Made by a program: the position numbers and the translations under genes
Part shown: positions 35,928-44,501 of the stretch, in pieces
How positions within the stretch are numbered: position 1 is the stretch's first letter
Layout of the letters: every line of letters starts with the position of its first letter
Assembly (NCBI RefSeq): GCF_000316115.1
Contig: NZ_JH993797.1
Span: 6,607,961 to 6,671,960, forward strand
DNA from: Leptolyngbya sp. PCC 7375
Lineage (GTDB): Bacteria; Cyanobacteriota; Cyanobacteriia; Phormidesmidales; Phormidesmidaceae
Length of the DNA: 64,000 nucleotides
Direction: 5' to 3'
The notes under the pieces: model-generated
Databases searched by the model: none
What the model was told of the DNA's origin: nothing
The model's input: the letters and a program-made list of their open reading frames with translations, nothing else

Positions 35928-36625
35928 TGCATATTCCAGATGGTTTTGTCCCCCCCCAGCTGTGCATCATCGGGTATGGTGTCAGCGGGTTTGTTACCTG
36001 GCAATGTCTGCGAAAAATTAACCGACAACCCAACCCGACGGCCCAAATGCCCAAAGCGGCTATGCTGACAGCGGCCTTTTTTGTCGCCTCATCCATTCAG
36101 ATCCCCCTCCCGCCCATGACCCTGCATCTGGTGCTCAGTGGATTACTAGGCGCAATTTTGGGCTATTACGCTTTTTTAGCGATCTTGATTGGTTTATTTT
36201 TTCAGGCCTTATTTTTAGGCCACGGCGGGTTGTCCACCCTCGGATTAAACGCCATCATCATTGGTGTACCGGCCTTAGTGGGCCATGGCATTTTTCAATT
36301 GCGGCATTGGTTGCCCCGCTCGATAAAACCATCAATGCGCTATGGTCTGAGCGGATTTTTAGCGGGAGCTGTTGGCATGGCACTGGCGGTGATCATTTTT
36401 ATCAGTCTGCTGACTTTCACGGTGCCTGCTGGCTTTGATATCGCCACTGAAAGGGCAGCCCTCTTCACCCTGGGGATCGCCCATGGACCATTGGTGATTG
36501 TTGAGGGCATTTTTACTGCACTGCTGGTGACATTTTTACAGCGGACAAAACCAGAACTGTTGACCGGCTTAGATATCAGACCCGTTGAGCCCATGCCCTC
36601 ATTGGGAGAACAACTATGCGACTGA
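35927..36625 (+). CDS. cbiM: ECF transporter S component, nickel/cobalt (NikM/CbiM)
   Basis: 232 residues with six or seven membrane helices. The GTG start overlaps the previous stop, and gives the defining N-terminus MHIPDGFV, in which Met1/His2 bind the metal. Further motifs are PLPPMTLHLVLSGLLGAILG with the conserved His, FLGHGGLSTLGLNA and IAHGPLVIVEGI. It is the substrate-specific subunit for Ni2+ or Co2+ uptake. CbiM and NikM cannot be told apart with certainty; the NikL-like partner favours nickel. The symbol is given for the family. Confidence 0.93.
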   Translation: MHIPDGFVPPQLCIIGYGVSGFVTWQCLRKINRQPNPTAQMPKAAMLTAAFFVASSIQIPLPPMTLHLVLSGLLGAILGYYAFLAILIGLFFQALFLGHGGLSTLGLNAIIIGVPALVGHGIFQLRHWLPRSIKPSMRYGLSGFLAGAVGMALAVIIFISLLTFTVPAGFDIATERAALFTLGIAHGPLVIVEGIFTALLVTFLQRTKPELLTGLDIRPVEPMPSLGEQLCD

Positions 36626-37392
36626 CCCTCGACTCTTATACAGCATTACAATCTCCCCTCCATCGCTGGTGGCCCCGTAGCAAATTAGTAGGCTTAGGGC
36701 TGTTAATGCTGGGCTTTACCAGTGTGCAACAGGTGCAGCTGGTGCCAATTTGCTTATTGGTGACCGCCGTGCTGTATATGCTCTCCGGGTTACCCTGGTC
36801 ATTTTTGCGATCGCGCCTCCGCTATCCTGGGCTCTTTGTACTGGGCATGGTACTCGCTTTACCCCTATTATCAGGCAGTACCATTCTCTGGCAGTGGGGT
36901 CCCCTCGCCATCCGACAAGAAGGTCTGATGGCCATGGGTTTAATTGCAGGGCGATTTCTCTCTATCGTCACCATTGGCATGCTGTTATTGGGCACTACCC
37001 CACTGTTAAAACTGATTGATACATTAGTCTCCCTGGGGTTGCCAACATTAATGGCAGAAATGGCACTGCTGGCCTATCGATATCTATTTGACATTGCCGA
37101 CCAGCTCGCCATTTTACGTCAGGCCATGCGGCTGCGAGGCTTTCAACCAGGAGGCAATCGTCAAAGTTGGCAACAATTGGCAGCCGTAACTGGCACGTTG
37201 TTGGTGCGCAGCTATGAACAATCTGAGCGCGTGTACAAAGCCATGCGGCTGCGAGGTTATAGTCATGGTCGCAACATGTCCTCTCAGATTCAAGGCTGGG
37301 GGCGTGCCCCTGACATTGCAGCCATTGGATTATGCGCTACCATTGCTCTGATTTTAATTAGTCTGCAAATTTGGCCAGTAGTTCCTGCTTAA
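36616..37392 (+). CDS. cbiQ: ECF transporter T component CbiQ/NikQ
   Basis: 258 residues with about five membrane helices. Two coupling motifs near the end, AMRLRGFQPG and AMRLRGYSHG (A-R-G type), contact the ATPase. It overlaps the CbiM gene by 10 bp, so the two are translationally coupled. It couples ATP hydrolysis by CbiO to metal transport. Confidence 0.94.
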   Translation: MRLTLDSYTALQSPLHRWWPRSKLVGLGLLMLGFTSVQQVQLVPICLLVTAVLYMLSGLPWSFLRSRLRYPGLFVLGMVLALPLLSGSTILWQWGPLAIRQEGLMAMGLIAGRFLSIVTIGMLLLGTTPLLKLIDTLVSLGLPTLMAEMALLAYRYLFDIADQLAILRQAMRLRGFQPGGNRQSWQQLAAVTGTLLVRSYEQSERVYKAMRLRGYSHGRNMSSQIQGWGRAPDIAAIGLCATIALILISLQIWPVVPA

Positions 37393-37467
37393 AACTCAAC
37401 ATTAAAAACTCGACATTCATTTCAATCTCTCTTCAAAACACAAACGCCCACTCTCTGAGTAGTATCT

Positions 37468-38259
37468 ATGACGTCTCTACTACCCAAGAAGCCAGTAGCG
37501 CCTGCTGTTTTTCCGGCCACAACAGCAGCGATTGCCATTGAGCATCTTTGTTTTTCCTATCCTGATCGGTCCCAGGTACTTGATAATATCTGCATACAGG
37601 TTACTCCTGGCGAACGGGTAGGGATTATCGGCCACAATGGCTGTGGGAAAACCACCTTGTTTATGATTCTCTGTGGAGCGCTTACCCCTGTGTCTGGCAC
37701 TGTGCGACTGATGGATAAACCCGTTGTGGCTGGTGGGTTTAATCCTCAAATCGGATTGTTGTTTCAAAACCCCGACAACCAGTTATTTTCTGCATCGGTA
37801 CGAGACGATATTCGTTTTGGTCCAGCAAATATGGATCTGCGGCCCCAACAGGTAGATGAGCGAGTCGATGCAGCGATTGCTTTGACGGGTTTACAGCCTT
37901 TAGCTGAGCGCCCTCCCCATCACCTATCGGGTGGAGAGAAACAAATGGTGGCCATTGCTGGTCTCTTGGCCATGAATCCCCAGATTGTTCTATACGATGA
38001 GCCTACCGCCAGTCTTGATATCCGCAGTCGACGGCGGTTAATCACCTTTATGCAAGGCTTGCAACAAACTATGGTAATTGCTTCCCACGATTTAGAGTTT
38101 TTGTTGGAGGCTTGCGATCGCACCCTGATCATGTACCAAGGTAGAATTGTTGCCGATGGTCCTCCCAGAGAGATTATGGGAGACAATGACTTAATGCATA
38201 CCTATGATTTAGAAAAACCCCACTCGCTGATTCCCCACGTCATCGATCACCACACATAA
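37468..38259 (+). CDS. cbiO: ECF transporter ATP-binding component CbiO/NikO
   Basis: 263 residues. Complete ABC ATPase: Walker A GHNGCGKT (55-62), Q-loop LLFQNPDNQLF (Gln100), signature LSGGEKQ (153-159), Walker B IVLYDEP (173-179) and switch His in ASHD. LFQNPDNQ is typical of ECF ATPases. It follows cbiQ after 75 bp on the same strand. A single ATPase gene implies a homodimer. Confidence 0.94.
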   Translation: MTSLLPKKPVAPAVFPATTAAIAIEHLCFSYPDRSQVLDNICIQVTPGERVGIIGHNGCGKTTLFMILCGALTPVSGTVRLMDKPVVAGGFNPQIGLLFQNPDNQLFSASVRDDIRFGPANMDLRPQQVDERVDAAIALTGLQPLAERPPHHLSGGEKQMVAIAGLLAMNPQIVLYDEPTASLDIRSRRRLITFMQGLQQTMVIASHDLEFLLEACDRTLIMYQGRIVADGPPREIMGDNDLMHTYDLEKPHSLIPHVIDHHT

Positions 38260-38267
38260 GAGATTTT

Positions 38268-38392
38268 TCGTAGGGGCGCATGGCGGTTGCATTAGAGGGC
38301 GCACGGCGGTTGCATTAGAGGGCGCACGGCGGTTGCATTAGAGGGCGCACGGCGGTTGCATTAGAGGGCGCACGGCGGTGCGCCCCTACAGG
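38268..38392. repeat. 23-bp minisatellite nested in a palindromic repeat
   Basis: Unit GAGGGCGCACGGCGGTTGCATTA (written in two parts: GAGGGCGCACGG, CGGTTGCATTA). Units begin at 38272 (variant), 38295, 38318, 38341 and 38364 (last one truncated). The outer ends, CGTAGGGGCGCA at 38269-38280 and TGCGCCCCTAC at 38379-38389, are inverted repeats of each other. So the array seems to have grown inside a CGTAGGGGCGC...GCGCCCCTACG palindrome. It fills the gap between cbiO and the next gene. Confidence 0.9.
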
Positions 38393-38396
38393 TTTT

Positions 38397-38753
38397 CTAT
38401 TCGGAATGGCTCACCTGTCCGTCATGTTTGGTGGTAGCCGCAAACGTCTCTTCAAAAAATGTTGCTGTTTTTTCTAAATCAGTGCCCCCTTTAAGGCGAT
38501 AAAATGCCAGCGCACGGATTACGGCTTGGTCGCGCTGGATCACCCGCACTGCCCGTGAAGCACCCTTTTCCGCTTTATAGGGATTATCAATCCATAGGGC
38601 GTCGCTCAAATTCAGGGCTGCCACCAAAGGTGTAGCAGTTTCTGTCTTGAGGCGCTCAGCGATCGCAGCTGGCACATCCGCCAGTGCTTCTGCTTCGGTT
38701 AACTGCTGAGCACGGCTGAGTAAGGTTTGGAGTCTTTCTGTATCTATGCTCAT
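38397..38753 (-). CDS. hypothetical protein
   Basis: 118 residues from the ATG at 38753 (a TTG precedes it). Mostly helical and soluble: RLQTLLSRAQQLTEAEALAD, then a mixed part with WIDNPYKAEKGASRAV and a basic IQRDQAVIRALAFYRLKGG. No family recognised. Its stop codon is a few bases from the minisatellite, so array expansion could reach its 3' end. Confidence 0.6.
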   Translation of the reverse strand: MSIDTERLQTLLSRAQQLTEAEALADVPAAIAERLKTETATPLVAALNLSDALWIDNPYKAEKGASRAVRVIQRDQAVIRALAFYRLKGGTDLEKTATFFEETFAATTKHDGQVSHSE

Positions 38754-38919
38754 CAAGCTAAGAATCCATGCGGTGGTAAGTCAATATTTTACTTGGCATT
38801 GCTGATCCGAACTATGATTTTCTTCTCAAAAACTTCACACACTACCCGAAACCCTGACCCCCATCCGTAACGTCACGTAGGCTAAGAATAGAATCACTCT
38901 CGCATCCAGGCGTCCATTC

Positions 38920-39177
38920 ATGGCATTTCCGAGAATTTACTCAGAGCAACACTATTCGTCAGCCGTGACCAATGCTGTTGCCGATCTTCTACAAAGTTAC
39001 CGAGGTTATCAAATTGATGTTCTGCGACAGCTTCCCTGTCATGAGCGTGATACTCGGGCCTACGAGCTATGGATTACAGCCTGGGATAGAAACGAAGACC
39101 GCTATGAGTTTATTTATGAGCTGCGCATTGGCGTGGTCCAGGGCGAGCTGATTGTCTTGTCGTGGATGCCAGTGTAG
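38920..39177 (+). CDS. small hypothetical protein
   Basis: 85 residues, soluble. Rich in aromatic residues, with an alpha-beta pattern (AVTNAVADLLQSYRGYQIDV, then YELWITAWDRNEDRYEFIYE and ELIVLSWMPV). No known domain. It lies alone between two minus-strand genes. Confidence 0.55.
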   Translation: MAFPRIYSEQHYSSAVTNAVADLLQSYRGYQIDVLRQLPCHERDTRAYELWITAWDRNEDRYEFIYELRIGVVQGELIVLSWMPV

Positions 39178-39220
39178 ACAAAGAGCTATTGGCTATTGGT
39201 GGCGGCTATTAACCATAAAT

Positions 39221-39252
39221 AAAACCCCTAGGGCTGACGGACCTCAGGGGCT
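39221..39252 (-). terminator. terminator of rpsD
   Basis: On the minus strand, AGCCCCTGAGG pairs with CCCTAGGGG around a short loop, followed by TTTTATTT. It lies about 75 bp behind the rpsD stop. Confidence 0.65.
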
Positions 39253-39328
39253 AATGGAAATTACTAAACTAGCGCGGTAAGAATACAGCAGGGTATGCCT
39301 AAAGTATTCAAGTAGAGCGACAGTAGGT

Positions 39329-39937
39329 CTACGCTTTACGGGAGTAGTACTCAACTACGAGTAGTTCGTTGACGTTGAGGGCTATCCATTCACGTTCGAT
39401 AATGCTGTTCACCTTAGCTTCGAGCTTGGCTTTATCAAACTCAAGGTGAGTGGGGATATTCGCCAAACCAGGAAATTCCAGGTTGGCCTCCACTAGCTTC
39501 TTCGAAACGTCTTTAGGGCGAACGCCGATGACATCACCAGGACGGCACTGGTAGCTAGGGATGCTAACAACGCGACCGTTGATGGTAATGTGACCGTGGT
39601 TAACGACTTGGCGAGCAGCGGGGATCGTAGGTCCCATACCCAATCGAAAAATAGTGTTATCCAAGCGCATTTCTAGCTGCTGCAGAATGACCTGTCCAGT
39701 AGAACCACCAGCACGACGTGCTTTTTTCACATAGCGCAGTAGCTGACGCTCAGTCACACCATAGTTATAACGAAGCTTTTGCTTCTCTTCTAGACGAATA
39801 CAATATTCGGACTTTTTCTTCCGCGCCTGGCCATGCTGACCAGGGGGATAGGCCTTACGGGCAACTTTCCGGGTTAAACCGGGTAGTTCACCCAAGCGGC
39901 GAGTAATGCGAAGGCGAGGACCTCTATATCGCGCCAT
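39329..39937 (-). CDS. rpsD: 30S ribosomal protein S4
   Basis: 202 residues from the ATG at 39937, with a strong Shine-Dalgarno AAAGGAG 11 bp upstream; the frame stays open 23 codons further but those are not part of S4. MARYRGPRLRITRRLGELPG and the S4 RNA-binding domain (about 92-155, LEMRLDNTIFRLGM, GHITINGRVV) are typical. It is primary 16S rRNA binder and assembly initiator. The zinc-binding Cys set of some S4 proteins is absent. Stands alone, as in other cyanobacteria. Confidence 0.97.
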   Translation of the reverse strand: MARYRGPRLRITRRLGELPGLTRKVARKAYPPGQHGQARKKKSEYCIRLEEKQKLRYNYGVTERQLLRYVKKARRAGGSTGQVILQQLEMRLDNTIFRLGMGPTIPAARQVVNHGHITINGRVVSIPSYQCRPGDVIGVRPKDVSKKLVEANLEFPGLANIPTHLEFDKAKLEAKVNSIIEREWIALNVNELLVVEYYSRKA

Positions 39938-40178
39938 GTAGCGTTTAGCTCCTTTGTAGGAATATTCCAGTCCCCAATTATAGGAGATGAGGTGACTCAA
40001 CGCCATAGGAATTTGAGGCGACTATATCTGGAGCGTAACTAACATAGCCCCAAGCCTTGAGCTGCCGCTGCCCACAGGAACACGAAATGGTTGATTGCCA
40101 ATCCTAACCTACCTCTTCCTAATCGGCGAACAATGCGTTCCGGAGTATGTCCAGCGGCATCTGTCCACCACCAATTGC

Positions 40179-41066
40179 CTAAAAAGACTTAACCTCAATA
40201 TTAAGCTTATCCATCCAATCATCAGGATTCTCAGTCATCAGATTCATCAACTGCATTGGCTGCTCCGGCTTAGCCGAAATACTAAACCCCTTCGGATTTT
40301 CAATAAACGCAACCACCTCATTCACCGCATCAGCCGCTACCTCATTATCAGGCGACACCAAAAACTGACTGGCACCCATAAGCTGACTGGTTAACTGAGC
40401 CTTAAACTCATCCACACTTTTACCATCCTCAGCCGCCATCGACGCCAACAGCTTCTCCGCAAACGAATTATCCCGATAGGTAATTTCAAAACTGTGGAAA
40501 ATCGTATCCATGTTAGTGGGGGCCGCATCTTTTGACTCAACGTCTTCCATGTCGACATTGCCCAACTTCATATTGACAACCAAATCTCCCACCTGATCGG
40601 CACTAACCTTAAACGTTTCGACACTCATCTCACGCTTGGCCTGGTTGTACCGATACTTTGTATCAATATCGAAACTTAGCGCAGTGTCATAACCAGCCCT
40701 CTGCAAAAAGTCAGCCATTTCTAACTGTTTCGGCTGGTTTAAGTCCACCACTAGCCCCTGAATCGATGCATCAAACACCGTGGGCACATCTGATTTTTCA
40801 TCCATGTCACGGATGATGACTTTCTTGATAGTGACCTCAGAGGGATCATCCTTAGACGTGATCGTAATATCTTTGACATGGACATCCTGGGCCAGGGGTT
40901 TGAAGCTAATATCCTTGTACTCAACAGCCAGGTTCTCCTCTTCCATGCTGTCAATTAATTTGTTTACCTTGGCCTCGGCGACTTTAGTACCGTAGAGATT
41001 TGCACCGAAGTATAGGCCAACAGCAAGAACACCTGCACCAATTCCGGCAATTGCTAGCTTTTTCAT
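40179..41066 (-). CDS. membrane-anchored or exported protein (DUF945/AsmA-like), function unknown
   Basis: 295 residues. An N-terminal membrane or signal segment (about 3-25, LAIAGIGAGVLAVGLYFGANL) precedes a beta-strand-rich region with alternating motifs (VHVKDITITSKDDPSEVTIK, IIRDMDEK, ASIQGLVVDL). This layout of repeated VxVxDITI strands is like the DUF945/AsmA proteins that stay anchored and extend into the periplasm. The C-terminal half is helical (DEFKAQLTSQLMGASQF). No enzyme motif. Monocistronic, between rpsD and the pil-type operon. Confidence 0.65.
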   Translation of the reverse strand: MKKLAIAGIGAGVLAVGLYFGANLYGTKVAEAKVNKLIDSMEEENLAVEYKDISFKPLAQDVHVKDITITSKDDPSEVTIKKVIIRDMDEKSDVPTVFDASIQGLVVDLNQPKQLEMADFLQRAGYDTALSFDIDTKYRYNQAKREMSVETFKVSADQVGDLVVNMKLGNVDMEDVESKDAAPTNMDTIFHSFEITYRDNSFAEKLLASMAAEDGKSVDEFKAQLTSQLMGASQFLVSPDNEVAADAVNEVVAFIENPKGFSISAKPEQPMQLMNLMTENPDDWMDKLNIEVKSF

Positions 41067-41397
41067 AAAGAAGGATCACTGTTTTAATCACTGTTACCTA
41101 CATCAGTGAACCCAACTTTTCCTAAAAGGCTCTAATGACTGTAGCTATGGAGCTAGAGCTCAACATACACCATTGCCTCTTCCTAGAGGGGAAGAAGTAT
41201 TAACTATTGTCAGATGACGGTTAGGGCTTTGGGGTTAACCAGTCAAGATGATTTCTATCCAGTGACCTCAGTCAAATTTCGTTCAATAAAGTCTTGCAAC
41301 GAAGACCTATTTCCCTTGCCATTAGCAACAATCTCGTTTGATCGTTTCTTCTTTTTTGTGCACGATGCTTGATAAAGCACGGCGGCTTCTAGAGCAC
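41067..41397. other. intergenic region after the pil-type operon
   Basis: 331 bp without a supported gene. Contains a weak stem near the CheA gene end (TGCTTTATCAAGCA) without a T-run. Nothing else seen. Confidence 0.5.
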
Positions 41398-44300
41398 CTA
41401 AACCTCAGTTAGCACCTTCAATTCCTTCAGCAGTTCCTGCTCGTTATAAGGTTTTGAGAAGTAAGCCGTTGCACCTAAATTCATGGCGAGCTTACGATGC
41501 TTCTCACTACTGCGAGACGTCAGCATCAGAATCGGCAACTCTTCATATTCCGGCTTTTCCCTAAGCTCTTCTAGAACGCCGTAGCCATCTAGCCGAGGCA
41601 TTTCAATATCACAAATTATCGCCTCCACAGTTAGACCGGCGATCAACTTATCTACGGCCTCTCGACCATCCTTAGCCTGCTCCACCAGATATCCTGATCG
41701 CTCTAGCGTAGTTGCCATATAACGACGCGCATGAATCGAATCGTCAACCACCAAAATTTTGGCCGATTGAGAGGGTAAGGACAATACGGGAGCCACTGGC
41801 TGAGCAGTATCTCGTTTAGCGCCTGCCACAATCCATGTCATCAGCTGGATCGGCTCAATCAGAGGAATGACGCGACCATCACCTAGTACCGTAACACCGC
41901 TAAATCCAGGAGGTAGCGGTATGGGACTCGCCACTGGACGGATAGCGACTTCTTGTTCTTGCCAGAAGCGGTCGATATTCAGACCATAGTAGCCATCGTC
42001 TTCGCCAACTACCACGATCATCGAGCAGTTAATCAAGGGTTGACCACTCATGTCTAGCGGTCTGGCCAGCATTGTCCAATGATCTTCTACACGCACGAGG
42101 GGAATAGAGGTGTCTCGCCAGGTCATGGATGGTTCAGTAATCTCTGCGGCTGGAGTTCTGATCACTTCTTGCACCGCATCAACGGGTAAGGCAAAGACAG
42201 AGCCATTGCGTTCCAGTAGCATGACCCGCAAAATAGACAACGATAGCGGAATACTCATGGTAAATGTGGTGCCTTGACCGGGCTCCGTATCCACCTGAAT
42301 ATCACCTTGTAATTCTCTCAGGTTGGTGCGAACCACATCCATGCCATAGCCCCGCCCCGATAGTTCAGTCACCTGACTACTGGTGCTAAAGCCCGGTTCA
42401 AAGATAAAGGACAATAGCTCTTGACGCTCCATGGCATCCACCTGCTCAGCTGGGAGGTTGTATTTACGGATGCGATCGCGAACGCCCTCCAAGTTAATCC
42501 CACCACCGTCATCGCTCAGGGTAATCACCACTCGGTTACCACGATTCACCGCCCTAAGGGCAATGGTGCCTACGGCAGGCTTTTGCTGTATTCGACGGCT
42601 TTCAGGGCTTTCAATACCGTGGTCAAACGAGTTGCGCAAAAGGTGCATCAGCGGATCGCTCAGCTGATCTAAGGCAAACTGTTCGATCAGGGTACTGGCT
42701 CCCTCAATCTTAAGTTCTACCGGTTTGCCATACTGTACTGACCAGTCTCGTAACGCCCGGGGGAAACGTCCGACAATCTCTTCAAACGGACGCATCTGGG
42801 TCTGGGTGATGCGATTTTTAAGCAGACGACTGGTATAGTTAAGCCCGCCAATGGCCTGATCCATCTCATTCAGGCCTAACTCAATGTCACGGCTTACCTC
42901 TTCAAGTTTAACAATGGTCTCCATATGTTCCTGGGCTAACAAATGGAGCTGAGAGTAACGGTCAAATTCTAGAGCATCTAGTTCTTCGGGAGCAGCAACC
43001 TCAACAGTCCGGCCTCGCCCATTGTGACTTGACTCGTTCATGCGATTATTGACCACACCGGCCATGGCCACATTTTCAGCCACAGCCCCAATGGGTCCTT
43101 CCGTTGACGCCCGGTCATACCATTGACGTAGCTCGGTATTAAATAATGTCAGGGCGGTCATACGCTCCTGCATCAACTCACTAAATGTCTGTAGCTGTTC
43201 TAGTTTCAGGTTGACTGCATTGCGGTTAAGAATCAGAGCCTCGAAATTACTATTAATTTGCTTGAGCTGATCAACCGATACCCGCACCGTTGTTGTTTTT
43301 TGTGTACTGGGGACAGCGACCGGCGGCGGCATACTTAAAGGGATCAACGGAATAGCCTCTAGGCTAGACGTTGATTTAATCGCTTCGCCAGAGAGTTCTT
43401 CACTAGCTATCTCTTGACTAGGTATCTTTTCATCAGCCAGTTGCTCTGCCTGATGAAGACTCGACTGGACTAACTCTGGAGCTATGGTAGCCGCATCAGC
43501 CGGTTCTACCGGTAGTTTCGCAAACTGTGCCTGCAAAGCCTCTAGATCAACCATCTGATCGTTGGTCGGCTCCCCTTCTATCAGCTCAGCAGTGGGGAAG
43601 GCATCAATGGCCTCTAAGGAGGTTAGCTGGTCTTGCAGAAAATCAATATCATCGGCACTATTAGGTCGCTCATCCAAAAGCTCTGGTAAAGACAGATCGC
43701 TCAGGTCGTGATGCTGTGTATCCGAGATATCGGTCAGTGGTTTTAACTGAGAGGGCAACCCTTCTGTACGCCCTAAAAGAACCAGTGAATGACTCCGCTG
43801 CCAGGTTTTCAGCGCCTGATGTGCGATCGCATCAATAGATTCAGGCTGAGCCGACAGGCACTGTTGTTGTACAGAATCGCATAGGGATACAAATGCCTCC
43901 AACTGAGCCATCATGCCAAACTCAGACATCCGTTGAGCCATAGCAACCACAGCTTGTCTGAGATCATCGCCCCGCAGCTGAGATAGATCTTGATGAAACT
44001 CTTCTAGACAATCTTCAACACTTGTTGTGAAAATCATGACATCAAGATTTTCATCATTGTCTTCTGACAACAGACGAGCCTCATCTTCAGGGGTGAGATC
44101 ACCCAGATGTTGATTTAGCTTTTTAAATATAGGCTCAATATCAGTGGCTAACCACTGGGAGTCTATGGGTAGCTGCTCCTGATAGTGCTGACGGACTGTT
44201 CGCAAACAATCCACCCCCTGCAGTAGCAGAGTTTCCAGGGAGGTATCTACCGATAGCCGTCGGGCGCGCAGAATTTTAAATGCATCTTCTAGCTGGTGAG

Positions 44301-44499
44301 CAACCTGACTAAGCTCGACAAAGCCCATCATGCCAGCTGTACCTTTAACAGAGTGAGCAGCACGCATGGCAATATTAATCTCGCCCAGGCAATCATCTGC
44401 TGTTTTCAGACCTAACAGGACAGTTTCAATTTCCTCGAAATAGGTTTCCGCCTCTGCCAAAAAGGTCAATCGAGCCTGTTGCTCTTTGTCTAGTTCCAT
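41398..44499 (-). CDS. CheA-type hybrid histidine kinase (PilL/Hik43-like)
   Basis: 1033 residues. Hpt domain first, with phospho-acceptor His49 in AMRAAHSVKGTAGMMG, then a long acidic Gln/Glu-rich linker (about 150-400), dimerisation helices (about 400-560), a CheA HATPase (about 600-760; N-box NSFDHGIES, G1 LSDDGGGI, G2 GRGYGMDVV), a CheW-like domain (about 770-890) and a C-terminal receiver (about 915-1033) with Asp964 in CDIEMPRLDG and Lys in FSKPYN. It relays the signal from the MCP to response regulators that set type IV pilus activity. The MCP stop is 2 bp upstream. Matches Synechocystis PilL of the Tax3 system by architecture; the exact orthologue is not proven. Confidence 0.93.
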   Translation of the reverse strand: MELDKEQQARLTFLAEAETYFEEIETVLLGLKTADDCLGEINIAMRAAHSVKGTAGMMGFVELSQVAHQLEDAFKILRARRLSVDTSLETLLLQGVDCLRTVRQHYQEQLPIDSQWLATDIEPIFKKLNQHLGDLTPEDEARLLSEDNDENLDVMIFTTSVEDCLEEFHQDLSQLRGDDLRQAVVAMAQRMSEFGMMAQLEAFVSLCDSVQQQCLSAQPESIDAIAHQALKTWQRSHSLVLLGRTEGLPSQLKPLTDISDTQHHDLSDLSLPELLDERPNSADDIDFLQDQLTSLEAIDAFPTAELIEGEPTNDQMVDLEALQAQFAKLPVEPADAATIAPELVQSSLHQAEQLADEKIPSQEIASEELSGEAIKSTSSLEAIPLIPLSMPPPVAVPSTQKTTTVRVSVDQLKQINSNFEALILNRNAVNLKLEQLQTFSELMQERMTALTLFNTELRQWYDRASTEGPIGAVAENVAMAGVVNNRMNESSHNGRGRTVEVAAPEELDALEFDRYSQLHLLAQEHMETIVKLEEVSRDIELGLNEMDQAIGGLNYTSRLLKNRITQTQMRPFEEIVGRFPRALRDWSVQYGKPVELKIEGASTLIEQFALDQLSDPLMHLLRNSFDHGIESPESRRIQQKPAVGTIALRAVNRGNRVVITLSDDGGGINLEGVRDRIRKYNLPAEQVDAMERQELLSFIFEPGFSTSSQVTELSGRGYGMDVVRTNLRELQGDIQVDTEPGQGTTFTMSIPLSLSILRVMLLERNGSVFALPVDAVQEVIRTPAAEITEPSMTWRDTSIPLVRVEDHWTMLARPLDMSGQPLINCSMIVVVGEDDGYYGLNIDRFWQEQEVAIRPVASPIPLPPGFSGVTVLGDGRVIPLIEPIQLMTWIVAGAKRDTAQPVAPVLSLPSQSAKILVVDDSIHARRYMATTLERSGYLVEQAKDGREAVDKLIAGLTVEAIICDIEMPRLDGYGVLEELREKPEYEELPILMLTSRSSEKHRKLAMNLGATAYFSKPYNEQELLKELKVLTEV

Positions 44500-44501
44500 G
44501 G

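Noticed and set aside
38272..38389. Possible CRISPR array
   Set aside because: The 23-bp units follow each other directly with no spacers, and the ends form a palindrome. It is a minisatellite.
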